The notes below the pieces were generated by a model, which worked only from the letters and a program-made list of their open reading frames with translations, did not search any database and was not told where the DNA came from. A program made the position numbers and the translations under genes. A stretch of 64,000 nucleotides of DNA from Vibrio panuliri. GTDB lineage: Bacteria > Pseudomonadota > Gammaproteobacteria > Enterobacterales > Vibrionaceae. Within the stretch, counting starts at the first letter, position 1. Every line of letters starts with the position of its first letter. The stretch is taken from contig NZ_AP019654.1 of assembly GCF_009938205.1 (NCBI RefSeq), forward strand, positions 1,860,001 to 1,924,000, in the 5' to 3' direction. Of this stretch, positions 9,070 to 19,953 are shown in pieces.

Positions 9070-9259
9070 AATTACATGTTCTTAATGGAGTTAATGGCGA
9101 TTATAGACAAAATTACTAATGGTTAAAGTATTGGTAAATAGAGGTCTCACTATCTGTTACGTTCCTTGTGACGAGCGCAATCCCGGTTTACAATATGGCG
9201 CACATCAGTTAACTGATCACACTCGCTCAACACTCTTGTTTCTCGACTATAGGTTCTCA

Positions 9260-10948
9260 ATGAATAACGATAAACGTCCACTCTACATCCCTTTCGCCGG
9301 TCCTGCACTGCTCAGTACACCACTACTCAATAAAGGCAGTGCGTTTTCAGCATCAGAACGCATTTCATTTAACCTTGAAGGTCTGTTGCCAGAAACCACC
9401 GAGACCATTCAAGAGCAAGTAGAACGCGCTTACCAGCAATATCGCAGCTTTGAGAGCGATATGGATAAGCATATCTACCTGCGCAATATTCAAGATACTA
9501 ACGAAACACTGTTTTACCGACTGGTTCAAAACCATATTTCAGAGATGATGCCAATCATCTACACACCAACCGTTGGCGCGGCGTGTGAAAACTTTTCAAA
9601 CATCTACCGACGTGGACGCGGTTTGTTTGTCTCTTATGCGAATCGAGAACGAATGGATGACATTTTAAACAATGCATCTAACCACAATGTAAAAGTTATC
9701 GTCGTCACCGATGGTGAGCGTATTCTTGGTCTGGGTGACCAAGGTATCGGTGGTATGGGGATTCCAATCGGTAAGTTGGCACTTTACACCGCCTGTGGTG
9801 GTATTAGCCCAGCTTACACCTTGCCTATCGTCTTGGATGTGGGTACCAATAACCCGCAACGACTCGCCGATCCTATGTATATGGGCTGGCGTCATCCGCG
9901 CATTACTGGGCAAGATTACGATGCATTCGTTGAAGAATTTATCCAGTCGGTGCAGCGTCGCTGGCCAGATGCGTTGATTCAGTTTGAAGATTTCGCACAA
10001 AAAAATGCGATGCCGCTGCTGGAACGCTATAAAGATCGTATCTGCTGCTTTAACGATGATATCCAAGGCACGGCGGCTGTCACCGTTGGCTCTTTGCTTG
10101 CGGCTTGCCAAGCGGCTGGCAGCAAACTGTCTGAGCAACGAGTCACCTTCCTTGGTGCAGGTTCTGCTGGTTGTGGTATCGCAGAAGCGATCATTGCTCA
10201 AATGGTATCTGAAGGGATCTCGGACGAGCAAGCTCGTAGTCAGGTTTATATGGTTGATCGCTGGGGTTTGCTGCAAGAAGGCATGCCAAATCTGCTCGAT
10301 TTCCAACAGAAACTCGTACAAAAAACCGCGAACACGGCTGAGTGGACAAGTGAAGGTAACGGTTTCTCGCTGCTTGATGTGATGACCAATGCCAAACCGA
10401 CGGTTCTAATCGGTGTATCTGGCGCTCCGGGGCTGTTTAGTAAAGATGTTATTAAGGAGATGCATAAGCACTGTGCGCGTCCTATCGTCTTCCCATTGTC
10501 TAACCCGACCAGCCGAGTTGAAGCGACACCGAACGACATTATCCGTTGGACCAACGGTGAAGCGCTAGTCGCGACTGGTAGCCCATTTGATCCTGTCGTG
10601 CACGATGGCAAGACTTACCCTATCGCCCAATGTAACAACAGTTACATCTTCCCGGGTATTGGTTTAGGGGTATTGGCCGTTGGTGCGCGTCGCGTCACTG
10701 ATGAAATGCTGCAAGAGTCAAGCCGTGCTCTGGCAACTTGTTCACCACTTGCGATTAACGGTCAAGGTGCGCTATTGCCACCGCTTGAAGCGATTCATAC
10801 TGTGTCGAAGAAAATCGCGTTTGCGGTGAGTAAAAAGGCAATTGAACAAGGTGTTGCACAAGAAATTACCGATGAAGCATTAGAAGAAGCGATCGAAGCA
10901 TATTTCTGGCAACCGGTATACCGTCGTTACAAGCGTACCGCGTTTTAA
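9260..10948 (+). CDS. maeA: NAD-dependent malic enzyme
   Basis: Oxidatively decarboxylates malate to pyruvate with NAD, linking the TCA cycle to pyruvate. From the ATG at 9260 it has 562 residues, close to E. coli MaeA (565), and starts [26 protein letters not shown]. Visible features are the malic enzyme N-terminal block ([27 protein letters not shown]), the metal and catalytic region around FEDFAQKNA and [13 protein letters not shown], and the NAD-binding [13 protein letters not shown]. The frame is open upstream to 9119, but those codons are unlike the family. The ribosome binding site is weak (AGG). A terminator follows. Confidence 0.95.
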   Translation: MNNDKRPLYIPFAGPALLSTPLLNKGSAFSASERISFNLEGLLPETTETIQEQVERAYQQYRSFESDMDKHIYLRNIQDTNETLFYRLVQNHISEMMPIIYTPTVGAACENFSNIYRRGRGLFVSYANRERMDDILNNASNHNVKVIVVTDGERILGLGDQGIGGMGIPIGKLALYTACGGISPAYTLPIVLDVGTNNPQRLADPMYMGWRHPRITGQDYDAFVEEFIQSVQRRWPDALIQFEDFAQKNAMPLLERYKDRICCFNDDIQGTAAVTVGSLLAACQAAGSKLSEQRVTFLGAGSAGCGIAEAIIAQMVSEGISDEQARSQVYMVDRWGLLQEGMPNLLDFQQKLVQKTANTAEWTSEGNGFSLLDVMTNAKPTVLIGVSGAPGLFSKDVIKEMHKHCARPIVFPLSNPTSRVEATPNDIIRWTNGEALVATGSPFDPVVHDGKTYPIAQCNNSYIFPGIGLGVLAVGARRVTDEMLQESSRALATCSPLAINGQGALLPPLEAIHTVSKKIAFAVSKKAIEQGVAQEITDEALEEAIEAYFWQPVYRRYKRTAF

Positions 10949-10968
10949 GACCGAGTATTAAGCTCAAC

Positions 10969-10993
10969 AAAGCCCCTGACTATGGGGCTTTTT
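10969..10993 (+). terminator. Intrinsic terminator of maeA
   Basis: AAAGCCCC (10969-10976) pairs with GGGGCTTT (10984-10991) and is followed by TTT, about 20 bp after the maeA stop codon. Confidence 0.85.
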
Positions 10994-11006
10994 CATTGGA
11001 GAGAGC

Positions 11007-11330
11007 ATGTTTGAGTATTTAGCGCCAGCGGGACGCTACCTTGCGCCCTACCTAACTGAGATATCTACCGCGTTGATCGCCTGCGCGTTAGTCATGTTTG
11101 GTGGTGAGATTAATGCTAGCCTTAGAAGAATACTGAGAGCACAGAACTTTATCCTCAGAACCTTAGTATTTATATTGATAAATGCGTTCGGATACGGCTT
11201 AATCATTGTAAAAGCAACACCTTACTTAGCTCGGACACTAGGCCAACTCCCATACGGCATTATGTTTTGCATCGTTGTGAGTAGCTTTGTCGCTATTGGC
11301 TTGTGGGCACAGAGGAACAGACAGATTTAG
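11007..11330 (+). CDS. DUF3392 family membrane protein
   Basis: A 107-residue inner-membrane protein with about three hydrophobic segments (residues roughly 17-35, 47-67 and 80-100) separated by short basic loops (ASLRRILRAQ). It matches my memory of the DUF3392 family found in vibrios; no function is known. The ATG follows a good GGAGAG ribosome binding site. Its TAG stop is immediately adjacent to or overlapping a possible GTG start for sanA, suggesting co-transcription and translational coupling. Confidence 0.75.
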   Translation: MFEYLAPAGRYLAPYLTEISTALIACALVMFGGEINASLRRILRAQNFILRTLVFILINAFGYGLIIVKATPYLARTLGQLPYGIMFCIVVSSFVAIGLWAQRNRQI

Positions 11331-11377
11331 TGCGTAACATTTTTCAACACCATTTAACCAAAACACGACTGAATGCG

Positions 11378-12055
11378 ATGGTCAAAGCCCTCAAATGGGT
11401 GTGTATAGGGCTTATCGTACTCGCCGGCGCGCTCTTTGCGATTGATAGATGGGTCAGTTATCAAACACAACAACAGCTCTATTTTTCTGTCGACGATGTT
11501 GCGCCACACAATGTCGCGGTCGTTCTCGGCACCAGTAAATACCTTGGGAAAATACTCAACGAGTACTATGTCCACCGCATTGATGCGGCGATAGATCTCT
11601 ATAACCAGAAAAAAGTCTCAAACTTTTTGCTCAGTGGCGACAATGCTCACCGTTCGTATAATGAACCTTGGACCATGAAGCGAGATTTGTTGCGCGCAGA
11701 AGTGCCCGATGAACGTATTTATCTTGATTACGCAGGTTTTCGCACCCTTGACTCGATTGTCCGTGCTAAAGAGATTTTTGATACTGATAATTTCTTGATT
11801 ATCTCACAGCAATTTCACTGTGAACGTGCGCTTTTTATTGCCAATTTTCACAATATTCAAGCGAAGTGCTTAGCGGTGTCAGGTCCAACTAAACACTCTG
11901 GATTTAAAGTGAGATTAAGAGAGGTCTTTGCCCGTGCTAAAGCGGTACTCGATTTGTATATTACCCGTGCACAGCCAAAGTTTCTTGGTCCCAAAGAGCC
12001 CATTTCAACGCCGCCCGAAACCAGCGCTGAGATAAGCGAACTCAACCCAAGCTAG
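11378..12055 (+). CDS. sanA: SanA/YdcF-type (DUF218) envelope protein
   Basis: An inner-membrane protein of the SanA/ElyC/YdcF family, 225 residues from the ATG at 11378, linked in E. coli to envelope barrier function and vancomycin resistance at high temperature. An N-terminal anchor (KWVCIGLIVLAGALFAIDRW) is followed by a periplasmic DUF218 domain with VAVVLGTSKY, NFLLSGDNAHRSYNEPWTMK and IYLDYAGFRTLDSIVRAKEIF, all characteristic. A GTG at 11330 overlapping the previous stop codon is an alternative start, but the shorter form fits the family. The C-terminus adds a Pro/Ser/Glu-rich tail. Its stop overlaps the stop of the convergent GGDEF gene by about 3 nt, leaving no room for a terminator. 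Confidence 0.85.
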   Translation: MVKALKWVCIGLIVLAGALFAIDRWVSYQTQQQLYFSVDDVAPHNVAVVLGTSKYLGKILNEYYVHRIDAAIDLYNQKKVSNFLLSGDNAHRSYNEPWTMKRDLLRAEVPDERIYLDYAGFRTLDSIVRAKEIFDTDNFLIISQQFHCERALFIANFHNIQAKCLAVSGPTKHSGFKVRLREVFARAKAVLDLYITRAQPKFLGPKEPISTPPETSAEISELNPS

Positions 12056-13368
12056 CTGTTATCCAACTCACCCGCTTCAACACGATTACGCCCTGCATGT
12101 TTCGCTTTATACAGCAGTTCGTCGGCGCGGGTGATCATCTCTTGCGGCGTTTCATCGCCTAACTGTGCCACTCCTAAACTGGTGGTTAGCACCTGTCCAT
12201 GCATCCATTGATACAGTTCTACTTTTTGTCTCAGTCGTTCAGCCAGCATGTAGGCTTGCTTGAGATTAGTTGAAGGACAGAAGATAAGAAATTCTTCGCC
12301 ACCCCAACGCACTAGCCGATCGGTGCCACGCAGTTCAACCAAGATCACCATGGTGAACTCTCGTAAGATGTCATCGCCCATTTTATGGCCGAATTCATCG
12401 TTAACGCGCTTAAAGAAATCAATATCCAGATAGATGACTGAAAGCTCTTCCGTTGGCTTCACATAGCTATTGAATTGAGTTTCAAGCCATTCGCGCACCG
12501 CATGGCGGTTCATCGCACCGGTCAAAGCGTCACGGTGAGCCTGCTCTGAAAACTGAATATTTTGTTGCTTCAGCCGATTATTAAGGTGTTGAAGGTGAAG
12601 TTGACGCTTCTCAGATTCCAGTGCTTTATGACGACTTTCACGGATTTCCAGTACCGAGAAAATAATCGCAAAGCTGACCCAAAGCATCAGCAAACAAAAC
12701 ATCAAGGTTTCTTTGTGGATGTAATAACCGATAAATTTGACACTATTGATTCTAAGTTGATACAACCCCTCAGGTGATCCAGAACCGGTGGCAAACTCGA
12801 TACGATTAATGTTAGTAAACTCCGGACCTGAAAGCTCAATCGGAATGCGGTTGTCCACCAACCACCAAGTCAGTACTTGCAGATTTTTTAGGGGGATATT
12901 CAATACCTGACTGTAGTCAGCCTGACGATAGTCTAAGCCGTTGTACTTAAATGTGTATTCATCATCACTTTTTGAGTATGCGGGATTGTAATTTCTCAGA
13001 TAGAAACGCAGAGCAGGTTTTTGTGTCGAGTCGAGGCGAATAAAATCGACATCAAGTCGAACCGTGTGGTAGTCGGACAAATCAAGCCCTTGAGTCGCAT
13101 CCTGATCATTAATTTTGATCGATACGCCACAATATGGCCATTGGTAATCTGGGCTTTTCTTGAGTTCGCAGTTAAGAATTGCTGCATCACCCGTATAAGC
13201 GATGGAGCTGATCGAGGCGCCTTTCTGAACCTGATCGTTAGTCGCCACAAAGGTAAATTTGTCGGGGCTAATCTGGAAGACTTTCTTTTCACCAAACTGC
13301 CAATGCAATGTGATAAGCAGCACTGTAAAGACGAAAAGGAGAAAAATCAGCTTATGAATGGCATTCAC
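12052..13368 (-). CDS. Membrane diguanylate cyclase (GGDEF) with periplasmic beta-rich sensor
   Basis: A predicted c-di-GMP synthase of 438 residues. TM1 is about 7-24. A periplasmic domain of about 195 residues follows, rich in beta strands and reminiscent of a galactose-binding or CBM-like sandwich (TVRLDVDFIRLDSTQKPALRF); it has only two cysteines (67 and 80). TM2 is about 221-241, then a coiled coil (245-275) and the GGDEF domain. The active site is GGEEF at 356-360, and the inhibitory I-site RGTD is at 347-350, five residues upstream as expected. The sensor ligand is unknown; a sugar-like ligand is only a guess from the fold. The stop codon overlaps that of sanA. Confidence 0.9.
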   Translation of the reverse strand: MNAIHKLIFLLFVFTVLLITLHWQFGEKKVFQISPDKFTFVATNDQVQKGASISSIAYTGDAAILNCELKKSPDYQWPYCGVSIKINDQDATQGLDLSDYHTVRLDVDFIRLDSTQKPALRFYLRNYNPAYSKSDDEYTFKYNGLDYRQADYSQVLNIPLKNLQVLTWWLVDNRIPIELSGPEFTNINRIEFATGSGSPEGLYQLRINSVKFIGYYIHKETLMFCLLMLWVSFAIIFSVLEIRESRHKALESEKRQLHLQHLNNRLKQQNIQFSEQAHRDALTGAMNRHAVREWLETQFNSYVKPTEELSVIYLDIDFFKRVNDEFGHKMGDDILREFTMVILVELRGTDRLVRWGGEEFLIFCPSTNLKQAYMLAERLRQKVELYQWMHGQVLTTSLGVAQLGDETPQEMITRADELLYKAKHAGRNRVEAGELDNS

Positions 13369-13808
13369 TATGCTTCTCGCTCACTATACAACATGACTCC
13401 AAGTAACCATAAGCTGAAATGCCCTGTGAGATCAGCTGAGATCGCCATCCCTGTTTCTGCATTAGTTAGTCACCTGAGCGTATTATTATTTTTGAGACAA
13501 ACTTACGCGTTTTATGTTCATTTGCCTAGAAAAATAAGTTTTAAAGCGAATTTTTTCGGACTGATATCATGTTCAGCTAAGCACAACGACGTGATATTGA
13601 GTCAGGGTAAAATGTAAGTGATAGGAATGAAAACAGAAACTCTGATAAGCTAGTCATAATAATTAACTAAAGCACTTACAAGTTATAAAAAAAATCGTTC
13701 CTTTTTTTGCATGCTGCAGTGACGATAGAGTCAGGCGCGTCGCTAAGCATACTCATTGGACAATAAGTGCCTTTAGTCACGATAAAATACACTATAAAGA
13801 GCAAAGTC
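13369..13808. other. 440-bp divergent intergenic region
   Basis: It lies between the GGDEF gene (leftward) and the DUF2797 gene (rightward) and must hold promoters for both. It is AT-rich, with a poly-A/T tract near 13687-13708. A 198-codon frame that runs through part of it is mostly antisense to the GGDEF gene. No convincing gene, RNA or terminator was identified. Confidence 0.5.
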
Positions 13809-14636
13809 ATGTCGTTAAACATTACTGGAACATTGCGCAAAATGCGCGCAAACCTGGAAGATCAGGTTCATTATCACCTGCCTGTAGGTGAGGAGTTAAT
13901 TGACCTCAAACCTTTTATTGGCAAGCACATTACCCTCACTCATACGGGCAACATCTTCTGCCAGTCTTGCGGTAAAAAAACCAAAAAGAGCTATTCACAA
14001 GGACATTGCTTCGTCTGCATGAAAAAGCTCGCAAGCTGCGATATGTGCATTATGAAACCGGAAACGTGTCACTACGAACAAGGTACATGCCGTGAACCGC
14101 AATGGGGTGAAGAAAACTGCATGGTTGACCATTTCGTTTATCTCTCTAACACCTCCAGTCTTAAAGTGGGCATTACTCGTCATACTCAGCTCCCAACTCG
14201 TTGGATTGACCAAGGTGCAACCCAAGGTATGCCTATCTTTAAAGTTAAAACCCGTCATATTTCTGGTCTAATCGAAATCGAACTGGCCAAACACATTGCG
14301 GATAAAACCAACTGGCGTACCCTGCTCAAAGAAGATGGTCAACCCTTGGCGCTAGAAGATAAGTTTGCCGAACTTCTGCCGCTGGTGAGTGACAAAATTG
14401 CCGAAATCAAGCAGCAGTATGGTGAAGATGCGATTGAGATTTTAAGCGAGTCGATAACGCCAATTCACTACCCTGTGCTTGAACATCCAACCAAAATAAC
14501 GTCACACAATTTCGATAAGAATCCGGTTGTATCAGGCAACTTACAAGGTATTAAGGGGCAATACCTTATTTTTGATACGGGTGTCATTAACATTCGTAAG
14601 TTTACCGCCTATGAAGTCACCGTCAGTGACGAGTAG
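13809..14636 (+). CDS. DUF2797 family protein, cysteine-rich, probable zinc binder
   Basis: 275 residues from the ATG at 13809. The N-terminal half has a cysteine cluster: C51xxC54, C67xxC70, C77xxC80, then C87, C94 and C104, suggesting two or more zinc sites. After it comes HFVYLSNTSSLKVGITR and RWIDQGA, which resembles the start of a GIY-YIG nuclease fold (Y...KVGIT...R), although a nuclease role is not established. The C-terminal third is a small beta-rich domain (GIKGQYLIFDTGVINIRKFTAYEV). This combination corresponds to DUF2797. It is a single gene with its own terminator. The upstream open frame to 13767 lacks a ribosome binding site. Confidence 0.8.
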   Translation: MSLNITGTLRKMRANLEDQVHYHLPVGEELIDLKPFIGKHITLTHTGNIFCQSCGKKTKKSYSQGHCFVCMKKLASCDMCIMKPETCHYEQGTCREPQWGEENCMVDHFVYLSNTSSLKVGITRHTQLPTRWIDQGATQGMPIFKVKTRHISGLIEIELAKHIADKTNWRTLLKEDGQPLALEDKFAELLPLVSDKIAEIKQQYGEDAIEILSESITPIHYPVLEHPTKITSHNFDKNPVVSGNLQGIKGQYLIFDTGVINIRKFTAYEVTVSDE

Positions 14637-14644
14637 CCCATAGC

Positions 14645-14674
14645 AATAGAGCCACCCAAGGGTGGCTCTATTCA
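14645..14674. terminator. Bidirectional intrinsic terminator
   Basis: AATAGAGCCACCC (14645-14657) and GGGTGGCTCTATT (14660-14672) form a 13-bp perfect stem with a 2-nt loop between two converging genes. Confidence 0.85.
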
Positions 14675-14687
14675 TTGAAACAACGAC

Positions 14688-15932
14688 CTAAAGGTGAAGC
14701 AATCGCTGTAGTGCGATAAACAGTCGGTCGATCTCTTGCTTGGTGTTGTAGTGCATCAACCCCACGCGCAGTACCCCGTCCGCTTCTATCCCTAACTGGC
14801 GAACTAAGCCTAGTGCATAAAAGTGACCACTGCCCACACATAAATTAAGTTGCCCTAACGCACTTGCCACCTCTTTTGTGCTAATCCGGTCAAACGTCAG
14901 AGCAAATGTAGCCGTACGAACCGCGCAATCGGCATCAAGTCGTCCCAAAAGTCTCACCCCTTTCAGCAACTTAAGTTTCGCCAAAAAGTATTCACTCAAC
15001 GCGGTTTCGTATTGGTTGTAGTATGCGTAACTCTCTACTAGTCGAGTGCGCAGATCTTCCCCTTGCGTCCCCCACTGTGCAAGATATTCAATTGTCGCCA
15101 CCAAACCAGCAAGTGCTTCGAAGCTCTGCGTCCCTGTTTCAAAACGCGCTGGACCAAGTTCAGGCGCCGGTTCTACTTTATATGGTCGTAAAGTTTGCAC
15201 CCATTTTGGCGCTACGTAGCCGATACCGAAATGGGGGCCAAAAAACTTATAGGCAGAGCAAACCAGAAAGTCACACCCCAGTGCTTGCACATCAATCAAA
15301 TGATGGGGAGCGTAATGTACAGCGTCGATATAAACTTGCGCACCAACGCGCTTGGCCGCCTCAATGACCGGCGCAACCTCAACGATTGACCCTGTGGTGT
15401 TTGACGCCAGCGTGAGAGCGACCAATCGTGTGTTGGAATTAATCAGATTTAGCAAAGCTTCGACATCAAGTGAGCCATCGTTGGGAATGATCGGAGCTTG
15501 GTGCACCAGCGCGGATTTGTCCTCTGCTGCCTGCTGCCAACTACTGACGTTCGCGTAGTGATCGAGCGCAGTGACGACAATCTCATCCCCCGCTTGCCAA
15601 TCTCGACTGATTGCTCGGCTTAAGGCAAAAGTGAGCGAAGTCATGTTGGCGCCAAAAATGATGGAATCAGCCGATTGTGCATTGAGTAATGCCTGACAAG
15701 CATTGCGGGCATCCGTAACCAGTTGGGTGGTCAACTGGCTGGAAAAGTAACTTGCGCCAAGGTTCGAGTTGTAATGCCCAAGGTAACTCACCATCGCTTC
15801 CAGCACTGACTCGGGAACCTGTGAGCCTCCGGGACCATCAAAAAAAGTGACCGGAAGATCATTATGAGTTTGATGCAAAGCGTTAAACTGGGCGCGTACT
15901 TTATCAACCGTAAACTCAGGCGTGAAGGTCAT
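14688..15932 (-). CDS. Class V PLP-dependent enzyme, cysteine desulfurase-like but lacking the catalytic cysteine
   Basis: A 414-residue fold-type I PLP enzyme related to SufS/CsdA. The PLP lysine is K229 in CSAYKFFGPH, the cofactor aspartate is D203 and the stacking histidine is H206 in YIDAVHYAPHH. In SufS-type desulfurases the mobile loop reads GHHCA. Here the matching segment is GSGHFYA (367-373), so the desulfurase cysteine is absent and the enzyme probably does another reaction such as an epimerase, lyase or transaminase step. AAGGAGG precedes the ATG at 15932. The start overlaps the end of the dioxygenase gene by 17 bp, indicating translational coupling and a shared pathway. Confidence 0.85.
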   Translation of the reverse strand: MTFTPEFTVDKVRAQFNALHQTHNDLPVTFFDGPGGSQVPESVLEAMVSYLGHYNSNLGASYFSSQLTTQLVTDARNACQALLNAQSADSIIFGANMTSLTFALSRAISRDWQAGDEIVVTALDHYANVSSWQQAAEDKSALVHQAPIIPNDGSLDVEALLNLINSNTRLVALTLASNTTGSIVEVAPVIEAAKRVGAQVYIDAVHYAPHHLIDVQALGCDFLVCSAYKFFGPHFGIGYVAPKWVQTLRPYKVEPAPELGPARFETGTQSFEALAGLVATIEYLAQWGTQGEDLRTRLVESYAYYNQYETALSEYFLAKLKLLKGVRLLGRLDADCAVRTATFALTFDRISTKEVASALGQLNLCVGSGHFYALGLVRQLGIEADGVLRVGLMHYNTKQEIDRLFIALQRLLHL

Positions 15933-16575
15933 TGCTTGCCTCCTTGGCTGTCAGCACAAACAGATCCATATAGCCCTGTTCACCATCTTCAACCACCCGA
16001 ATAGGCATTGCGTTGTGCCAAAGCTCGCGATCAGCCAGCATCGCCACCTCACCATTTTGCAATACTTTGCGGAAAAATGGCGCTTCATGGCAATCGCTAT
16101 ACAGCATGATTTCACCGCCAACGATATTGTGACGCTCAATACCGATGAGCGCGATATGGTCAAACCCATCTTGGTGCACCCCTTCTGGCGCAACCTGAGT
16201 CTCTTGGTAAACCGCTGCAATACGGATTTGGTGGATTTCAATCTCCTGCCCATTCGGTAATCCATTTCGTTCCACAAATAGACGGCATACTTCACGCATC
16301 CCTTCACCGTATAAGGTCGCGCTCAGCAAAGGCTCGAATTGACGCACAATATTACCTTGAAAACGGTTGATATCATCTGACTGAACAAACTGGTTTTTAT
16401 CCGTTGCCACAACGCGGTTATCAACAAACTTTACTACTGAGTAGCGACGCAACCGATACTGTCCATCTGCGTGATCGGTATGAGGCAATAGCTCGAATGA
16501 AGGGGATAATTGGTTAATCGCTTCACCACTGAGATTGGTGATCTGCAAAGTATTCTCGTGACTATGTAACATCAT
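15916..16575 (-). CDS. 2-oxoglutarate/Fe(II) dioxygenase, amino acid hydroxylase-like
   Basis: 219 residues, resembling the PF10014 family that includes bacterial L-isoleucine 4-hydroxylase. The iron facial triad is visible: H134-x-D136 in PEGVHQDGFDH and a distal H187 in ELWHNAMPIR, with a nearby arginine (R193) suited to 2-oxoglutarate binding. It is predicted to be cytoplasmic, hydroxylating a free amino acid or a similar small molecule. A strong AAGGAG lies upstream; the second methionine (16572) has better spacing than the first. It is the first gene of a two-gene operon with the class V PLP enzyme. The substrate is unknown. Confidence 0.82.
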   Translation of the reverse strand: MMLHSHENTLQITNLSGEAINQLSPSFELLPHTDHADGQYRLRRYSVVKFVDNRVVATDKNQFVQSDDINRFQGNIVRQFEPLLSATLYGEGMREVCRLFVERNGLPNGQEIEIHQIRIAAVYQETQVAPEGVHQDGFDHIALIGIERHNIVGGEIMLYSDCHEAPFFRKVLQNGEVAMLADRELWHNAMPIRVVEDGEQGYMDLFVLTAKEASNDLHA

Positions 16576-18037
<1,462 letters not shown>

Positions 18038-18083
18038 TCTGACTGCTCTGTCGGAGCTATTCACATTTTTTACGTAAATCCCT

Positions 18084-18118
18084 AAAGCCCTGCGGTATTA
18101 CCGCGGGGCTTTCTTTTG
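18084..18118 (+). terminator. Intrinsic terminator of trxB
   Basis: AAAGCCCtGCGGT pairs with ACCGCgGGGCTTT around a short loop and is followed by CTTTTG, between trxB and cydD. Confidence 0.88.
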
Positions 18119-18165
18119 TATAATCACCAGTTCAAAAAATAAAAAATCAGCAGTAAGCCTTCATA

Positions 18166-19953
18166 ATGGATAAAAAGAAACAACGCAGCTTGAACAAATG
18201 GCTACGTGAGCAAAGTAAACTGGCAAAACGCTGGCTACTTGTCGCGGTTGGTCTTGGCGTACTTTCAAGCATTTTCCTTTTGGGGCAAGCAGCTTTGCTC
18301 GCTACCATTCTTCACCAATTAATTATCGAACAGGCAGATAAATCCACATTAGTTGGTCATTTCATTGGCTTGGCAGCCATTGTTGCCATTCGTGCCCTTT
18401 GCTCATGGGGACGCGAGATTGCCGGATACCGTTGTGGTGAACAGATCCGCCTCTATATTCGCCAGTTAATCTTAGATAAGCTTCGCGAGTTAGGCCCAGC
18501 CTATATCAAAGGTAAACCCGCAGGCAGTTGGGCAACGCTGCTTTTAGAGCAAGTCGAAGAGATGCATGACTTCTTTGCTCGTTATTTGCCGCAAATGTCG
18601 CTCGCTGTGTTGGTGCCTTTTATCATTCTGGTGGTAGTGTTCCCGGTCAACTGGGCTGCCGGCTTAATCTTCCTGATTACAGCGCCACTTGTGCCGCTCT
18701 TTATGGCACTGGTTGGCATTAAAGCCGCTGACGCTGGGCAGAAAAACTTCAAAGCGCTTCAACGCCTATCGGGTCACTTCTACGATCGTTTGCAATCGAT
18801 GACCACCATTCGTTTGTTCGACCGTACCAAAGCAGAGACCGAACTGATGCAAGGCGCGTCTGAAGTGTTCCGCTCACGTACGATGGAAGTGCTGCGTATT
18901 GCTTTCCTCTCGTCCGCTGTGCTGGAATTTTTCACATCTATTTCCATTGCCCTGACCGCTGTCTACTTTGGTTTCGCCTTTATTGGCGAGCTAAACTTTG
19001 GCGACTACGGACTTGGCGTAACCCTGTTTGCCGGAATGTTTGTACTTATTTTGGCTCCGGAGTTTTACCAACCCTTGCGTGACTTAGGTACCTTCTATCA
19101 TGCTAAACAACAGGCTGTTGCAGCGGCAGAAAGTATCGTTGAATTTCTCGACACTGACGTAACCGCAGTGAAATCCGGCTCAACACCGATTGCTGATCGC
19201 AGCGCTATCTCGCTTAAAGCGACAGATCTTGAAGTGTTTAGCTTAGAGGGCAAAAAATTACTCGGTCCGATTTCATTTGAAATCCACGCGCAGCAAACCA
19301 CCGCTTTGGTAGGCCCAAGTGGTGCGGGCAAAACCAGCTTAGTAAACGCAATCCTAGGATTTTTGCCTTATCAAGGCTCATTGATGATCAATGGTATTGA
19401 ACGCAGCCAACTCGATTTAATCGACTGGCGCAAGAACATCAGTTGGGTGGGACAAAACCCATTGTTATTGCATGGCACCATCCGTGAGAACATTACCTTA
19501 GGCAAACACGATGTGTCTGACCAAGCGATTAACACTGTGCTCAAAGATTCATTTGCGGCGGAGTTTGTTGAACATCATGGTCTCGATTACCCTATTTCTG
19601 ATCGCTCCGGTGGTTTATCTGTCGGGCAGGCCCAGCGCTTAGCGCTGGCTCGCGCTATGTTGCAAAACGGACAATTCTGGCTACTCGATGAACCGACGGC
19701 AAGCTTAGATGCCCGTAGTGAACGCCTTGTTACACAAGGACTGAATCACCAAATTGAAGGTAAGAGTGCATTGATTGTGACTCACCAACTCGCGCCACTG
19801 CAAAGTGTCAATCAAATCCTAGTAATGCAAGATGGGCAAATCGTTCAAGCGGGTCCTTTTGAATCACTGGCCAACACTGACGGTCTGTTTAAGCAAATGT
19901 TGCGCGCCAACCAAGCTCTACAACAACACAACGAGGGAAATCTAGATGCGTGA
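18166..19953 (+). CDS. cydD: ABC transporter CydD, cytochrome bd assembly
   Basis: One half of the heterodimeric CydDC inner-membrane ABC exporter needed to assemble cytochrome bd. CydDC has been reported to move cysteine/glutathione or haem; which is disputed. 595 residues: an N-terminal membrane domain with about six helices (for example WLLVAVGLGVLSSIFLLGQA) and a C-terminal ATPase domain. Walker A GPSGAGKTS is at about 383-391, the signature is SGGLSVGQAQRLALARAM (slightly divergent), and Walker B is FWLLDEPTASLD. It overlaps cydC by 8 bp, so the two are translationally coupled. Confidence 0.95.
   Translation: MDKKKQRSLNKWLREQSKLAKRWLLVAVGLGVLSSIFLLGQAALLATILHQLIIEQADKSTLVGHFIGLAAIVAIRALCSWGREIAGYRCGEQIRLYIRQLILDKLRELGPAYIKGKPAGSWATLLLEQVEEMHDFFARYLPQMSLAVLVPFIILVVVFPVNWAAGLIFLITAPLVPLFMALVGIKAADAGQKNFKALQRLSGHFYDRLQSMTTIRLFDRTKAETELMQGASEVFRSRTMEVLRIAFLSSAVLEFFTSISIALTAVYFGFAFIGELNFGDYGLGVTLFAGMFVLILAPEFYQPLRDLGTFYHAKQQAVAAAESIVEFLDTDVTAVKSGSTPIADRSAISLKATDLEVFSLEGKKLLGPISFEIHAQQTTALVGPSGAGKTSLVNAILGFLPYQGSLMINGIERSQLDLIDWRKNISWVGQNPLLLHGTIRENITLGKHDVSDQAINTVLKDSFAAEFVEHHGLDYPISDRSGGLSVGQAQRLALARAMLQNGQFWLLDEPTASLDARSERLVTQGLNHQIEGKSALIVTHQLAPLQSVNQILVMQDGQIVQAGPFESLANTDGLFKQMLRANQALQQHNEGNLDA

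Noticed and set aside
9665..10321. 218-codon frame antisense to maeA
   Set aside because: It lies wholly within a well-supported gene on the other strand; its translation shows no family features.
13021..13617. 198-codon frame antisense to the GGDEF gene
   Set aside because: It overlaps the coding strand of a firm gene and has no start context; the rest is AT-rich promoter DNA.
14688..15932. Annotation as an active cysteine desulfurase
   Set aside because: The catalytic cysteine position (GHHCA in SufS) is occupied by F-Y in GSGHFYA.
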